Source: Streptococcus ferus DSM 20646
Lineage (GTDB): Bacteria > Bacillota > Bacilli > Lactobacillales > Streptococcaceae
Direction of reading: 5' to 3'
NCBI RefSeq assembly: GCF_000372425.1
Contig: NZ_AQVD01000005.1
Coordinates: 35,889 to 99,888 of the forward strand
DNA length: 64,000 nucleotides
Positions within the stretch are counted from its first letter, which is position 1; each line of letters starts with the position of its first letter. The notes below the pieces were generated by a model that saw only the letters and a program-made list of their open reading frames with translations, made no database searches and was not told the DNA's origin. Below are positions 22,201-31,305 of this stretch, one piece after another. Made by a program: the position numbers and the translations under genes.

Positions 22201-22895
22201 TTTTTCTTATCCAAAATCTCTCTTCCTTTATGACGATAGGTCATATCAGCCACTTTCTCAATTGTAAATCGGCCATTATCATAAGAGACAACCGTGATGC
22301 TGCCATTATCAAGAGGTGTTTTACCCCTTTTCTCATCTAATAACCAAATAAAGGTTCCAATAGTCATCCCATGACTGACCACAATAGCGTTGCCGCCACC
22401 ACTGGCTTCCAGCCTTTGGGCAATAGCTTCAAAACCGCTATAAATCCGCTCTTTGATAACCTCCCAAGGCTCTGCCCAATTGGCAGTATCCACTTCCATA
22501 ATACCTGCTGCCAATTCTGGGTAAGTCACCTGATCATCAGGCTTGCCAGTCGCCAGAGCGACCGTCCGCGGTAAAACTCCCTGAAAAAGCTCACCATCAT
22601 ACCCGCCATCCAAACTGCCAAAACACCACTCACGAATCCGTTTATCATGCCTATAAGGCAAATCCTGATTATGGGTTTCGCGCAAAATAATCTCCATGGT
22701 TTGCATGGTCCGACCGCTGTCGCTGGAAAAAGCAGCCCGAAACGGAATCTTTGCAGCTTTTAGGCCAACTCCCAACTCACGAATGCCTTCCTCACCAAAC
22801 TTGGTCAAAGGTGTGTCTGACCAACCTTGAGCCCGGCCAATCGTATTAAACATCGTTTTCCCATGTCTTGCAATATAGAGTTTTGTTTTTGCCAT
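22197..22895 (-). CDS. Histidine phosphatase (phosphoglycerate mutase-like) family protein
   Basis: A 232-residue protein with the N-terminal RHGKTMFN motif (LYIARHGKT), FSSDSGRTMQT, and the distal VVSHGMTIGTF histidine. The family includes cofactor-dependent phosphoglycerate mutases and broad phosphatases; the substrate is not predictable. It is first in the operon with the LdcB-like and glucosaminidase genes. A TGGTATAAT extended -10 box lies just upstream (22918-22923), with GGAGGAG as ribosome binding site. Confidence 0.88.
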   Translation of the reverse strand: MAKTKLYIARHGKTMFNTIGRAQGWSDTPLTKFGEEGIRELGVGLKAAKIPFRAAFSSDSGRTMQTMEIILRETHNQDLPYRHDKRIREWCFGSLDGGYDGELFQGVLPRTVALATGKPDDQVTYPELAAGIMEVDTANWAEPWEVIKERIYSGFEAIAQRLEASGGGNAIVVSHGMTIGTFIWLLDEKRGKTPLDNGSITVVSYDNGRFTIEKVADMTYRHKGREILDKKK

Positions 22896-22936
22896 CTGAA
22901 CTCCTCCTAAGTACTTCTATTATACCAATAAAAAGA

Positions 22937-22966
22937 CAAAAACGCTCACCAAGTCGAGCGTTTTTG
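22937..22966. terminator. Bidirectional-looking terminator
   Basis: CAAAAACGCTC/GAGCGTTTTTG, an 11-bp stem with an 8-nt loop. On the minus strand it ends the PFL-membrane protein operon just before the phosphatase promoter. Confidence 0.85.
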
Positions 22967-22977
22967 GAAATATTAAA

Positions 22978-23388
22978 CTATAAATTGCGGTTGCTATTCT
23001 CTGTCTTCTTGTTCCGACCAACAAAAAAGTAATGAATCACTGCCCCAATCACAACAATAAATTGGAAAATGGTTGAGAAAATCACGATAAAAATACCCAG
23101 TAAACCAGGAAAGAAACGACTGGTATCGTGCGTCATATCATAGTAGCCATAGCAACAAAGTCCGATCCATACCACCACAACAATTCCTATAAATATGAGA
23201 TAGGGGTATTTTGGGGTGACAAAACGTTGCACCAAGCCTGCTAGGAGTAAGTCGAAACTAAGAAAACCACTAAAAATAAGGGTGTAGAAAAGCAGGTAAA
23301 CTGCTAAATTTGACACATCCTGAACGACTCTAAAAATCGCTAGTAATACTGCAAAAACTGCTAGCCATCGCAGCCCCCATTTCAGCAT
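22978..23388 (-). CDS. Small integral membrane protein of unknown function
   Basis: A 136-residue protein with about four hydrophobic helices (residues ~5-30, 32-55, 64-85, 95-125) and a basic tail (RNKKTENSNRNL). I do not recognise the family. It lies 14 bp after the PFL gene on the same strand, so it is probably co-transcribed with the ACT-PFL pair. Confidence 0.75.
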   Translation of the reverse strand: MLKWGLRWLAVFAVLLAIFRVVQDVSNLAVYLLFYTLIFSGFLSFDLLLAGLVQRFVTPKYPYLIFIGIVVVVWIGLCCYGYYDMTHDTSRFFPGLLGIFIVIFSTIFQFIVVIGAVIHYFFVGRNKKTENSNRNL

Positions 23389-23402
23389 GTTCTTCCTCTT
23401 TT

Positions 23403-24740
23403 CTAATTCTTAAAACTATGAATCGGCGCTGGGATCTGACCACCACGGTTGATAAAGTCAACAGATGAGGCTTGGTTGACCTTCATGACAGGGGCCGTTC
23501 CAAGAAGACCGCCAAATTCAATCATGTCCCCTTCCTTGCCCTTAGGGATAATCCGGACGGCAGTGGTTTTCTGATTGATGACCCCGATGGCTGCCTCATC
23601 CGCAATCATGGCTGCGATAGTTTCAGAAGGTGTATCTGCTGGGATGGCGATCATATCCAGACCGACTGAGCAGATAGCCGTCATGGCTTCTAGTTTTTCC
23701 AGATTGAGCGAGCCACTTTGAACTGCCGCGATCATCCCCTCGTCTTCTGATACAGGAATGAAGGCACCAGATAATCCGCCAACCTGATTGCAGGCCATGA
23801 CCCCGCCCTTTTTCACTTGGTCGTTGAGAAGGGCCAAAGCTGCTGTGGTCCCATGAGTCCCGACTGTTTCCAGACCCATTTCCTCCAGGACACGGGCCAC
23901 AGAATCTCCAACCGCTGGCGTTGGAGCCAGCGATAGGTCTACGATACCGAATTTGACACCCAAACGTTCGCTAGCCATCTGACCTACCAGCTGGCCGATA
24001 CGGGTAATCTTGAAGGCTGTCTTCTTAACCGTTTCCGCCAGAACGTCAAAGCTCTCTCCACGGACTTTTTCAAGTGCCCGCTTAACCACACCAGGACCTG
24101 ACACACCGACATTGATGACCACATCTGCTTCACCGACACCGTGGAAGGCACCAGCCATGAAAGGATTGTCCTCGACCGCATTAGCAAAGACCACCAGCTT
24201 GGCTGCCCCCATATCAGAAGCTTCCGCCGTCTCCTTAATAATCCGTCCCATATCTCGAACGGCTGTCATATTGATTCCCGTCTTGGTGGAGCCGATATTG
24301 ACAGAGGAACAAACCTTGGAAGTTTCTGCCAAAGCCTGCGGAATGGAATTCACCAGAATCTCATCCCCTTTTTGATAGCCCTTTTGAACAAGAGCCGAAA
24401 AGCCCCCGATAAAATCAACACCAATCTCATGGGCCGCACGGTCAAGAGCTTTGGCTAAAGGGAGATAGTCCTTGGCATCTGTCGCAGCTCCGATAATCGC
24501 AATCGGAGTGACTGATACGCGCTTGTTGACGATAGGAATCCCTAGTTCAGCCGCGATATCATCACCGACTGCGACCAAACGGCCTGCCTTTGCCGCAATT
24601 TTTTGGTAGATTTTCTCCGCAGCCTGATCAATATCCGCATCAATACAATCCAAAAGCGAAATGCCCATGGTGATGGTCCGAATATCAAAATGCTGCTCCT
24701 CAATCATCTCGATGGTTTCTTTAACCTGACTAATATCCAT
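23403..24740 (-). CDS. PFL family protein (UPF0210/DUF711)
   Basis: A 445-residue protein. It shows [16 protein letters not shown] near the N-terminus, [47 protein letters not shown] and [13 protein letters not shown]. It is related in fold to anaerobic formate-lyase-like proteins, but its activity is not established. It is always next to a UPF0237 ACT protein in streptococci, as here; the two are separated by 17 bp. Confidence 0.92.
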   Translation of the reverse strand: MDISQVKETIEMIEEQHFDIRTITMGISLLDCIDADIDQAAEKIYQKIAAKAGRLVAVGDDIAAELGIPIVNKRVSVTPIAIIGAATDAKDYLPLAKALDRAAHEIGVDFIGGFSALVQKGYQKGDEILVNSIPQALAETSKVCSSVNIGSTKTGINMTAVRDMGRIIKETAEASDMGAAKLVVFANAVEDNPFMAGAFHGVGEADVVINVGVSGPGVVKRALEKVRGESFDVLAETVKKTAFKITRIGQLVGQMASERLGVKFGIVDLSLAPTPAVGDSVARVLEEMGLETVGTHGTTAALALLNDQVKKGGVMACNQVGGLSGAFIPVSEDEGMIAAVQSGSLNLEKLEAMTAICSVGLDMIAIPADTPSETIAAMIADEAAIGVINQKTTAVRIIPKGKEGDMIEFGGLLGTAPVMKVNQASSVDFINRGGQIPAPIHSFKN

Positions 24741-24757
24741 TTTTTACGGCTCCCATC

Positions 24758-25024
24758 TTACAAGTTATGCATGGCATCAAAAATCGCCGAACTCTGAATA
24801 TTGATTTTAACATTCAGGCTTTCCCCAAAAGTCTCAAACTCACTTCTCAGCTTAGTGAAATCCTGCTTATCTTCTGAGGAGACCACAGCCATCATGGTAA
24901 AAAACTCATCTAAGACGGTTTGCGTAATGTCGTCAATATTTAACCCCAATTCTGCAATCTTGGTAGCCACTCCGGCTACAATCCCCGCCTTATCTTTTCC
25001 AACAACTGTAATAATCGCTTTCAT
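24758..25024 (-). CDS. ACT domain protein (UPF0237)
   Basis: An 88-residue single ACT domain: MKAIITVVGKDKAGIVAGVATKIAEL followed by NIDDITQTVLDEFFTMMAVV. ACT domains bind amino acids as regulators; the ligand is unknown. The start ATG at 25024 is behind GGAGGCGTTC; an upstream in-frame ATG (25036) would overlap that site. Confidence 0.92.
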   Translation of the reverse strand: MKAIITVVGKDKAGIVAGVATKIAELGLNIDDITQTVLDEFFTMMAVVSSEDKQDFTKLRSEFETFGESLNVKINIQSSAIFDAMHNL

Positions 25025-25124
25025 GAACGCCTCCAAATGAAATAGGTATTGCTAACATTTTATCACAAAAAAACTGAAAGTTCTATACAAAGTCAGCTGT
25101 CAATGTTCGGTTTTTGGCTTGCGA

Positions 25125-25153
25125 TTGACTTTCCAGCCTATTCATGGTTTACT
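25125..25153 (+). promoter_or_regulatory. Promoter of lipid kinase gene
   Basis: TTGACT (25125-25130), 17 bp, TTTACT (25148-25153), 20 bp before the start codon. Confidence 0.65.
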
Positions 25154-25172
25154 ATCAAAAAGCGAGGTCTCT

Positions 25173-26081
25173 ATGAAAACGATACTAGTCATTTACAATT
25201 CCAAATCCGGCAATGACAACAAAGAACATTTAGTGTCAAAACTTAAGCATTTCTTTCTGAATCATGGCTTTTCCGAAGAAAATATCCACTTTATTGAACC
25301 AGAGTCAGCCAACCAAGTTTTCAACATTGCTAAAGAAGCCAGTCTCAAAAAGACCGATCTGATTGTTTCGATGGGCGGAGACGGAACGATAAATAAGGTG
25401 GCCGGCGGCATATACGCAGGTGGCAGCCACTCTGTCCTAGGGATCCTTCCCTCAGGCAGTGTCAACAACTTTGCCAAAGCTTTGGCGATTCCACAAGATA
25501 CGGATGCAGCCATGGCGAACCTTATTAGCGGTCGGCCAAAAGCTATTGATATTTGTCAGGTCAACCAAGACACAATGATTTCCAGCCTGACTTTAGGCTT
25601 TCTGGCAGACATCGCCGCCGGAGTAACTAGCAAAGACAAGCGGCGGCTAGGCAAACTGGCCTTTTTCAAAGATGTCTGGCGGGTCTTGAAGCGCAACCGT
25701 GCATACAAACTCAGTCTCTTTTATCAGGGAGAGGTTCACCAAATCAGGACAAAGATTTTACTGGTCACCCTGACCCATTCTGTCGCCGGTATGACAGGCT
25801 TTAACCCCAAGGCCAAGGTCGATGATGGTTTGCTTTGCTGTTATTACATTGACAAACTAAAACTCTGGCAAATCCTGCTTAATCTGAGACAAATCCGCCG
25901 AGGACAGTTTGACAAATTATCTGATATTTCCTATTTTGAAACAGACCAACTGACCATCAAAAACCGAAGCAGGCGGCATAATCCTGTGACCCGCCTAGAC
26001 GGTGACAGCAGCAGTCAGCTCCCTGTCACCTTATCGGTAATCCCCCAAGCAATCAACGTCATGGTTCCTTATCAAGACTAG
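25173..26081 (+). CDS. DagK/YegS-family lipid kinase
   Basis: A 302-residue diacylglycerol-kinase catalytic-domain protein. It has ILVIYNSKSGN at the N-terminus, DLIVSMGGDGTINKVAGGI (the GGDGT nucleotide loop), LGILPSGSVNNFAKAL (where relatives have GTxNDFA) and a C-terminal LDGDSSSQLPVTLSVIP block (family D-G-E/D motif). It phosphorylates diacylglycerol or a related lipid. The start at 25173 follows GCGAGG; an upstream in-frame ATG lies inside the promoter. Confidence 0.92.
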   Translation: MKTILVIYNSKSGNDNKEHLVSKLKHFFLNHGFSEENIHFIEPESANQVFNIAKEASLKKTDLIVSMGGDGTINKVAGGIYAGGSHSVLGILPSGSVNNFAKALAIPQDTDAAMANLISGRPKAIDICQVNQDTMISSLTLGFLADIAAGVTSKDKRRLGKLAFFKDVWRVLKRNRAYKLSLFYQGEVHQIRTKILLVTLTHSVAGMTGFNPKAKVDDGLLCCYYIDKLKLWQILLNLRQIRRGQFDKLSDISYFETDQLTIKNRSRRHNPVTRLDGDSSSQLPVTLSVIPQAINVMVPYQD

Positions 26082-26135
26082 AAAGAAATAAGCTCCCTTT
26101 TAAATCTTCTTAACTTCTTTTGGAAGCATTGTGCC

Positions 26136-26164
26136 TTGACAAAAGTTATTTTTTAACTTAAAAT
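26136..26164 (+). promoter_or_regulatory. hdiR promoter with overlapping inverted repeat
   Basis: TTGACA (26136-26141), 17 bp, TAAAAT (26159-26164). An inverted repeat AAGTTA-N5-TAACTT (26143-26159) fills the spacer and touches the -10 box, a likely autoregulatory operator. Confidence 0.75.
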
Positions 26165-26192
26165 TATTTTATAAACTAACAAGGAGATGCCT

Positions 26193-26879
26193 ATGTTTTC
26201 TGGAGAAAAATTAAGAAAAAGAAGAGAAGAGCTTGGCTTATCACAAGCTCAGCTGGCTGAGATGCTGACCATTTCCAGACCGGCTTATTTTAATTGGGAA
26301 AAAGATAAAACACAGCCTAACCAGAAAAATCTTGCCAAACTGGCAAGCATTTTAGAAGTGGAGCCGACTTATTTTGAATCCCATTATGACATCGTCAGCG
26401 TCTATACACAGCTGAATAGCAGCAATCAGGAGAAAAGCCTCAACTATTCAAAAGAATTGCTTAACCAACAAAAAGCTCTGGCAACCATTGAAGAACCAAA
26501 ACGCTTTGCTTACAAGGTCTATGAAAGACTGTCTGCCGGCACGGGCTATTCTTACTTTGGAGACGGTAATTTTGACACTGTTTTTTACGATGAGGAAATC
26601 GACCACGACTTTGCTTCCTGGATATTCGGCGATTCTATGGAACCAATCTTCCTAAACGGCGAAGTCGCCTTGATCAAGCAAACAGGATTTGATTATGACG
26701 GCGCCATCTATGCAGTTGATTGGGACGGTCAGACCTATATCAAGAAGGTCTACCGCGAAGAAAATGGCCTGCGTTTGGTTTCGCTCAATCATAAATACGA
26801 GGACAAGTTCGCCCCTTACGACGAAAACCCTCGCATTATCGGCCTCATTGTCGGCAATTTTATGCCCTTGGAAGGGTGA
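26193..26879 (+). CDS. hdiR: HdiR-like LexA-type self-cleaving repressor (XRE + S24)
   Basis: About 228 residues. The N-terminal XRE helix-turn-helix (LRKRREELGLSQAQLAEMLTISRPAYFNWE) joins a C-terminal S24 peptidase domain. The Ala-Gly cleavage site lies in LSAGTG. The catalytic Ser is in FGDSMEPIF, and the Lys in YIKKVY. In Lactococcus, HdiR is a heat- and DNA-damage-inducible regulator that cleaves itself upon RecA activation. The start at 26193 is chosen because the ATG at 26187 is too close to AAGGAG. It is the last core gene before the island. Confidence 0.9.
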   Translation: MFSGEKLRKRREELGLSQAQLAEMLTISRPAYFNWEKDKTQPNQKNLAKLASILEVEPTYFESHYDIVSVYTQLNSSNQEKSLNYSKELLNQQKALATIEEPKRFAYKVYERLSAGTGYSYFGDGNFDTVFYDEEIDHDFASWIFGDSMEPIFLNGEVALIKQTGFDYDGAIYAVDWDGQTYIKKVYREENGLRLVSLNHKYEDKFAPYDENPRIIGLIVGNFMPLEG

Positions 26880-26897
26880 CAATCCCCCATACATCAA

Positions 26898-26936
26898 AGA
26901 ACCAGCAGCTGATATCTCAGCTGCTGGTTCTTTCGT
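26898..26936 (+). terminator. Terminator of hdiR
   Basis: A 15-bp perfect stem (AGAACCAGCAGCTGA and complement) with loop TATC, followed by TTCGTT. Confidence 0.9.
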
Positions 26937-27106
26937 TATAGCCGAACTGCCACCTCATTTCATGTTTTAGTTCTATAACCTGAAATAAGAGGGCGTCAAA
27001 AACGACTGAAATTGGCAACCTCAAAAGATTTGAAACTACTGTATTGCAGCCGTATCCGTAAGCTCCTAAAGCCCCAACAACTATACCAACTGTCCCGTCA
27101 ATTGAG
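26937..27106. other. Intergenic remnant between hdiR and the island edge
   Basis: No supported gene. A minus-strand 66-codon frame overlaps it and the hdiR terminator but has no family resemblance or ribosome binding site. It holds CTGTATTGCAGCCG (27039-27052), identical to a 14-mer beside the internal att remnant (48907-48920), so an older element end may be buried here. Confidence 0.4.
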
Positions 27107-27137
27107 ATAAAAAACACTTCCCGAAATCGAGAAGTGT
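27107..27137 (-). terminator. Probable native rpsI terminator, separated from rpsI by the island
   Basis: A 10-bp stem (ACACTTCTCG/CGGGAAGTGT, one G-T pair) with loop ATTT and a T run on the minus strand, about 30 bp after the stop of the displaced rpsI tail. The intact rpsI now lies about 32 kb away. Confidence 0.75.
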
Positions 27138-27167
27138 CCTGAGCTGTCGATAATCTGAATAAGCAGA

Positions 27168-27218
27168 TTAACGTTTACTGAATTGTGAAGCTTTACGAGC
27201 TTTCTTAAGACCTGGTTT
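27168..27218 (-). pseudogene. Displaced 3' fragment of rpsI (17 codons)
   Basis: The minus strand encodes [20 protein letters not shown], identical in protein to the C-terminus of the intact rpsI at 59050. The last ~8 codons use different synonymous codons from the intact gene, so this is the original chromosomal end, while the present rpsI end came with the element. Confidence 0.93.
27193..27218. repeat. attL core of the rpsI-integrated island
   Basis: A 26-bp sequence (TTACGAGC...GGTTT) repeated perfectly at 59075-59100 within rpsI. It is the crossover region of a tyrosine-integrase element inserted at the 3' end of rpsI. Confidence 0.9.
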
Positions 27219-27511
27219 GAACAGTTTTTGTTTGAATAAATTTTAAAAACCTTTAATACCAATGCTTTTCACGCTTTTCTGAAAGCATTATTTCAATAAA
27301 TTTCATCTGGTTTTATCTAAATGGTGTGAATTTTACCTCTAAAATTCATGAATTGAGCTGATAAATACTAAAAGTTCACACCATTGATTATATAATAAGA
27401 CTATTTTACCATAAATCTACGTTTAACATGATATATCTTTTAGTCATCCCTTTAGCTGAAAATACCGTTTTCATGGTATAATAAACACAACTTTATACAA
27501 GGAGATGTGCC
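27219..27511. mobile_element. Left end of island unit 1 (non-coding, integrase arm-type repeats)
   Basis: Non-coding. Inverted TGGTGTGAA copies lie at 27322-27330 and 27375-27383. About 160 bp of this end is repeated with moderate divergence at 52935-53105. The repeats resemble arm-type integrase binding sites, also found at the right ends of the units. Confidence 0.75.
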
Positions 27512-27859
27512 ATGACTCTTGATGTAAATAAAGAAGAATTAACAATTTTAGGGATTCCCTTTGATAACTTTTCAGATATGAATAACCTCATTCACACCTA
27601 TCATCAAACCGCAAACTCAAAAAATGAGATTATTAAACAGTTAGCAAAAATCCTTGATAACCTTAATTATTTCCATCCCTTTCGAGAAGGTAATGAACGA
27701 ACTCAACGAGAAGTCATTCTTTCTTTAGCACTATCAAAAGGGTATTCTGCACAAATACGTGTGGAGCAAGATGATGAAATTTATAACCTTTATATGGACG
27801 GAACGGTCTATGATGATTTAAGTAAGTTAGAAGAATTATTTGATAAAATATTAAATTAA
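27512..27859 (+). pseudogene. Truncated Fic-family protein with altered catalytic motif
   Basis: A 115-residue reading frame. The segment NLNYFHPFREGNERTQREVILSLALSKGYSAQI corresponds to the C-terminal half of a Fic AMP-transferase, but the motif HxFxxGNGRxxR has Glu for the second Gly. The N-terminal half of the fold is missing; full Fic proteins are about 200 residues. It has a good ribosome binding site (AAGGAGATGTGCC), so it may be expressed, but AMPylation is unlikely. A second damaged copy lies at 29491-29774. Confidence 0.7.
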
Positions 27860-27911
27860 ATATAGATTATGTTACTAATAATTACTGAAATCAAAGAATT
27901 AAATTTTAAAG

Positions 27912-27944
27912 AAAAGCCTATGAAATTAATATTTCTAGGCTTTT
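27912..27944 (+). terminator. Terminator after Fic-like remnant
   Basis: AAAAGCCTA/TAGGCTTTT, a 9-bp stem with a 15-nt loop. A related hairpin occurs near 28703-28738. Confidence 0.7.
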
Positions 27945-28040
27945 ATGTTACTCAAAATGGCGGTTTGTCTAATTGGAAAAAGCGAGAGAAATGTGTGATA
28001 TAATACCTTAATAGGTCTATTCAAAAATGGAGGCTATCAC

Positions 28041-28640
28041 ATGAAACTTTTTCTAACATCTTATATAGGTTGGACTGAGAAACAGCTAGAAGAATATACT
28101 GGATATATTGTTGAAGGGATAAAAACTTTTGAAAACCTTGACTTTACTGTTGATATTCTAGATATTACTCAAGAAAATAATAAAGAGTGTGACCTAGCCA
28201 TCGCTTCTTGTAATTGTCTTTGTATATCAGGTGGAAATACTTTCTATCTGTTACAAGAATTAAAAAAGAAGAAGTTGATAGAATTCATTAAACAAAGATT
28301 GACAGGAGGAATGCTTTATATAGGAGAATCTGCAGGTGCAGTCATTACTTCTGAAAATATTGAGTATAATTCTATAATGGACAACCCAAACGTTGCAACT
28401 GAATTAAAGTATTACACTGGTCTCAATCTCTGAAACAAGTTCCTACTTCCTCATAATAATGAATTTCCCTTCATAGAAAGTACCACTGAAACTACTCTCA
28501 TACATACTCTGAAAAATTGGATTTACTACCGATTGACAATCAGACTGCAGTTATTATAGAAAATGAGCAATTTTTTATTATCAGGTGAGTATGATTATCA
28601 CTCACTTTATCTATATTTGAAAAATCAAGAATACAATTAA
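28041..28640 (+). pseudogene. Peptidase S51 (dipeptidase E-like) pseudogene
   Basis: The first 130 codons encode an S51-like N-terminal half: MKLFLTSYIGWTE, LCISGGNTFYLLQEL, and the nucleophile motif YIGESAGAVI. The frame then stops at 28433. Further related coding sequence (LDLLPIDNQTAVIIENEQFF-like) continues to about 28640 with frameshifts, so the gene is broken. Relatives are about 200 residues and cleave Asp-X dipeptides. It retains a good ribosome binding site (ATGGAGGC). Confidence 0.8.
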
Positions 28641-28833
28641 ACCAATACTTCTAACAGATATACACATCTTACACTTGTGGAATTAAGTTAAAAACATTCA
28701 AACAACCTATGAAATCAATGTTTCTAGGCTGTTTTTCTTAAACTGCAGTTGGATCTATTAGAATGGCAGCCTCTATTCAATCATCTTCTATACCACTTTT
28801 CTATATCGACATGCTTTCTAAATTTTTAGCAAA

Positions 28834-29355
28834 TTACTTTAAGGCAAATTTTTTCCACTTACGAATTTTAGTTCTGAATGTCCCAAAAGGAGCTACAGTA
28901 TTAATATGAATAAACCTATAAACTTCCCAGACCGCATTCTTGGTTGCCCCATCAGCCCATTTGCGCATATGAGGTTTGAATAAGACCTCTTCACCCATTA
29001 AATCAATCATATTATATATAGCATACATATTGTCACTGAGTCGAGTTGTGAGTTCTTTAATTGTTAAATCAGCATAGGTGTCAGTAAAATACTGATAGAG
29101 CTCTCCCAGTTGATTCCACTTAAAGGTTTCAGTAGGTGTTTTAACCTCTAAACCACTCAATTCATCTGATTCCCATTTTAATATTAGAGTAGTCCATCCA
29201 ACCTGATATGCTAGATTCTCCGCCGGTGTCCTATCAACTTCATCAATTCTTAAATCCTTCAAATCTTCGGGAATTTCATCGAATTCAGCAATATACTTTT
29301 TATATGATTTTAATACTTCTTCCTTAAGTTCATCTTTATCTACATATGTTCTCAA
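28834..29355 (-). CDS. ClbS/DfsB-family four-helix-bundle protein
   Basis: A 173-residue intact protein: VDKDELKEEVLKSYKKYIAEFDEIPEDLKDLRIDEVDRTPAENLAYQVGW, then ETFKWNQLGELYQYF and a C-terminal RFIHINTVAPFGTFRTKIRKWKK. This matches the DfsB/ClbS (DUF1706) family of DinB-like four-helix bundles. Escherichia coli ClbS protects producers from colibactin; the streptococcal role is unknown. It starts behind GGAGGGAAAACATTGAG. It is the only intact gene between 27 and 35 kb, suggesting selection or recent arrival. Confidence 0.85.
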   Translation of the reverse strand: MRTYVDKDELKEEVLKSYKKYIAEFDEIPEDLKDLRIDEVDRTPAENLAYQVGWTTLILKWESDELSGLEVKTPTETFKWNQLGELYQYFTDTYADLTIKELTTRLSDNMYAIYNMIDLMGEEVLFKPHMRKWADGATKNAVWEVYRFIHINTVAPFGTFRTKIRKWKKFALK

Positions 29356-29490
29356 TGTTTTCCCTCCCTTGATTCAACCAAATCCATTGTACCATAATTA
29401 TTACTCTTTTTCTTAGAAAACACGGCTTTTACAAATAATTATAATGACTTGCATTTAATCAGTCTTTCAGTACGGCCCAGGCCTATATAA

Positions 29491-29774
29491 ACCACCTTAT
29501 TCATACCTATTATCAAACTGCTAATTCAAAAGATGAGATTATTAAATAATTAGCAAAAATTCTTGATAACCTTAATTATTTTCATCCCTTTCGAGAAGAT
29601 AATGGACGAACTCAACGAGAAGTCATTCGTTTCTTAGCATTATCAAAAAGGTATTCTGCACAAATACGTGTTGAGCAAGATGATGAGGTTTACAATCTTT
29701 ATATGAACGGAACAGTCTATGGAGATTTAGGAAAGTTAGAAGAACTACTTGGTAAAATACTGGAAAAATTGTAA
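29491..29774 (+). pseudogene. Second Fic-family remnant
   Basis: About 80% similar by eye to 27590-27859 but with an in-frame stop (ATTAAATAATTAG region) and no start. Its motif reads HPFREDNGRTQRE: here the first Gly of GNGR is Asp, a different lesion from the first copy. It ends GKILEKL-stop. Confidence 0.8.
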
Positions 29775-29935
29775 ATTAGTTTGTTATTTTTAATTAGATC
29801 TACTTGAACGTACGCAATAATAGTTCTACTAAAATTATACTCTTTATAAAAAGTCTCTTTTGATATTTACCAGCCTTACTTTTATAGATATGGTGTGCTT
29901 AATTTAAAATATGTATATGTAGAAATAAACTTAAT

Positions 29936-30830
29936 CTAAGTTAATTCTTTCACTAAATGCAAATCTTTTATTCTATAAACCATGGAAATATATTTTGAAT
30001 GATGATGATGTTCAACAAGTATTACTATTGTATGTGGTAATTTATTTCGAATTCCATTTAAAATAACATCAGAATCATCTTGGCTAATGTGTGAGAACAT
30101 CTCATCTAATAATAACACTTTGGGAGATTTCATTAATAGAATGTCACCAAAAATATTGTCTGAAAGACTACCCTCTACAAATTCTAAATTATTTGATGCG
30201 TATACTATATTTTCATTGATATCTTCTCTCTCTATTTGAAATCAACTTATCATTCAAAAAAATATCTTCATTAAAATCAACAATCCTCATAACCGTTTGT
30301 AAAAAAGAGTTTTTCCGCACCCGTTATCACCTACTATCTGAACAACATCTCCTGAGTGGCAAGTAAAATCAATATTTTTAATCAGTAATTTTTCTCCACC
30401 GTATATTTCTCCACTATGTACTTTTAAAGAAAGTTATTGGTGAAATTCTTTTTCCCTTTTTTCCACATAAAATTGCTTTAAACAATCTAACAAATTAAAA
30501 GCGTAATAGGACTAAATAGCATATTCGTATAAGCATTGAAAGCAACTAAATCACCTACCGTTAAAATAGATGCCCTAATTAAACCCACCTCCACCAATAA
30601 TGGAACAAATATTGCAATTGAAATAATAATAACTGCAAAAGAGAGAATTATCATGCTTAGTAAACTATAATGATTATCAATAATAACCTTGTCCAATAGT
30701 AATTTAGACAAATAAGGTAATATAATCGATAGAATTGATTCTAATGTAATTATTATACAAAGGAATGTTATTAAAAAACAATGTCTTTTTACGATTTCTA
30801 TTTTCATATATTTAGCTATCTCAGTCAGGA
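29936..30830 (-). pseudogene. Broken ABC exporter (TM domain + ATPase)
   Basis: On the minus strand, the 30487-30807 frame is a membrane domain (ETLESILSIILPYLSKLLLDKVII...TVGDLVAFNAYTNMLFSPITLL) typical of type I exporters. Further on, a Walker A-like GDNGCGKTL lies near 30310-30340, and LLLDEMFSHISQDD (Walker B/D-loop) lies at 29936-30133. Several frameshifts separate them. It resembles bacteriocin/peptide exporters. Confidence 0.8.
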
Positions 30831-31125
30831 GAGGAGCTTAAATATTGTTTAGAACAGAGAGGATATTTATTTATGAACGCCCTTACATCAGAAGATGGTA
30901 GGAGAGAGCCAGCATAACAGTTGGAGATTACTAGCTATGAGGCGAACCATTAAAACTCTCTTTTATGACTTATGCGCTCTTTGATTTGGAACAACCCTTT
31001 GCCAGAAAAATAGATGCCTACAACTAAGGATTGAACAGATCCTATTGGCTTATATTTTGAGCTATTTTGAGTCTAACTAGCACCACAGGTATAGATATGT
31101 TTTTTAGCAATATTTTTTCAAAACA

Positions 31126-31305
31126 CTTGCTTTTATTATCGAGCCATGATATAATTTTCATGGGAACTAGAGGCCCATAACCTCTCCCACTTTTTCATTT
31201 CAGTCTATGTTCAGATCTCCAGTCTAGACATAGACAAGAATTCTCTATCCTAACCTATCAGAGTTATCGCGTTCCTAAGCCGCGTCCGGTAGGTTTTTTC
31301 ATTAA
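31126..31305 (+). ncRNA. Candidate small RNA with strong promoter and terminator
   Basis: TTGCTT (31125-31130), 17 bp, TATAAT (31148-31153) form a near-consensus promoter with an upstream TG. About 140 bp later CCTA-AG-CCG-CGTC-CGG-TAGG is followed by six T (about 31275-31302). No ORF with a ribosome binding site lies between. The RNA would contain an AGGCCCATAACCT hairpin and a TCTATG/CATAGA pairing. I do not recognise the family. Confidence 0.45.

Noticed and set aside
27039..27052. CTGTATTGCAGCCG as an outer att site
   Set aside because: It matches only 14 bp beside the internal att remnant and lies outside the rpsI tail; kept as a note, not called as an att site.
26917..27117. 66-codon minus-strand frame after hdiR
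   Set aside because: Overlaps the hdiR terminator, has no ribosome binding site and no family resemblance.
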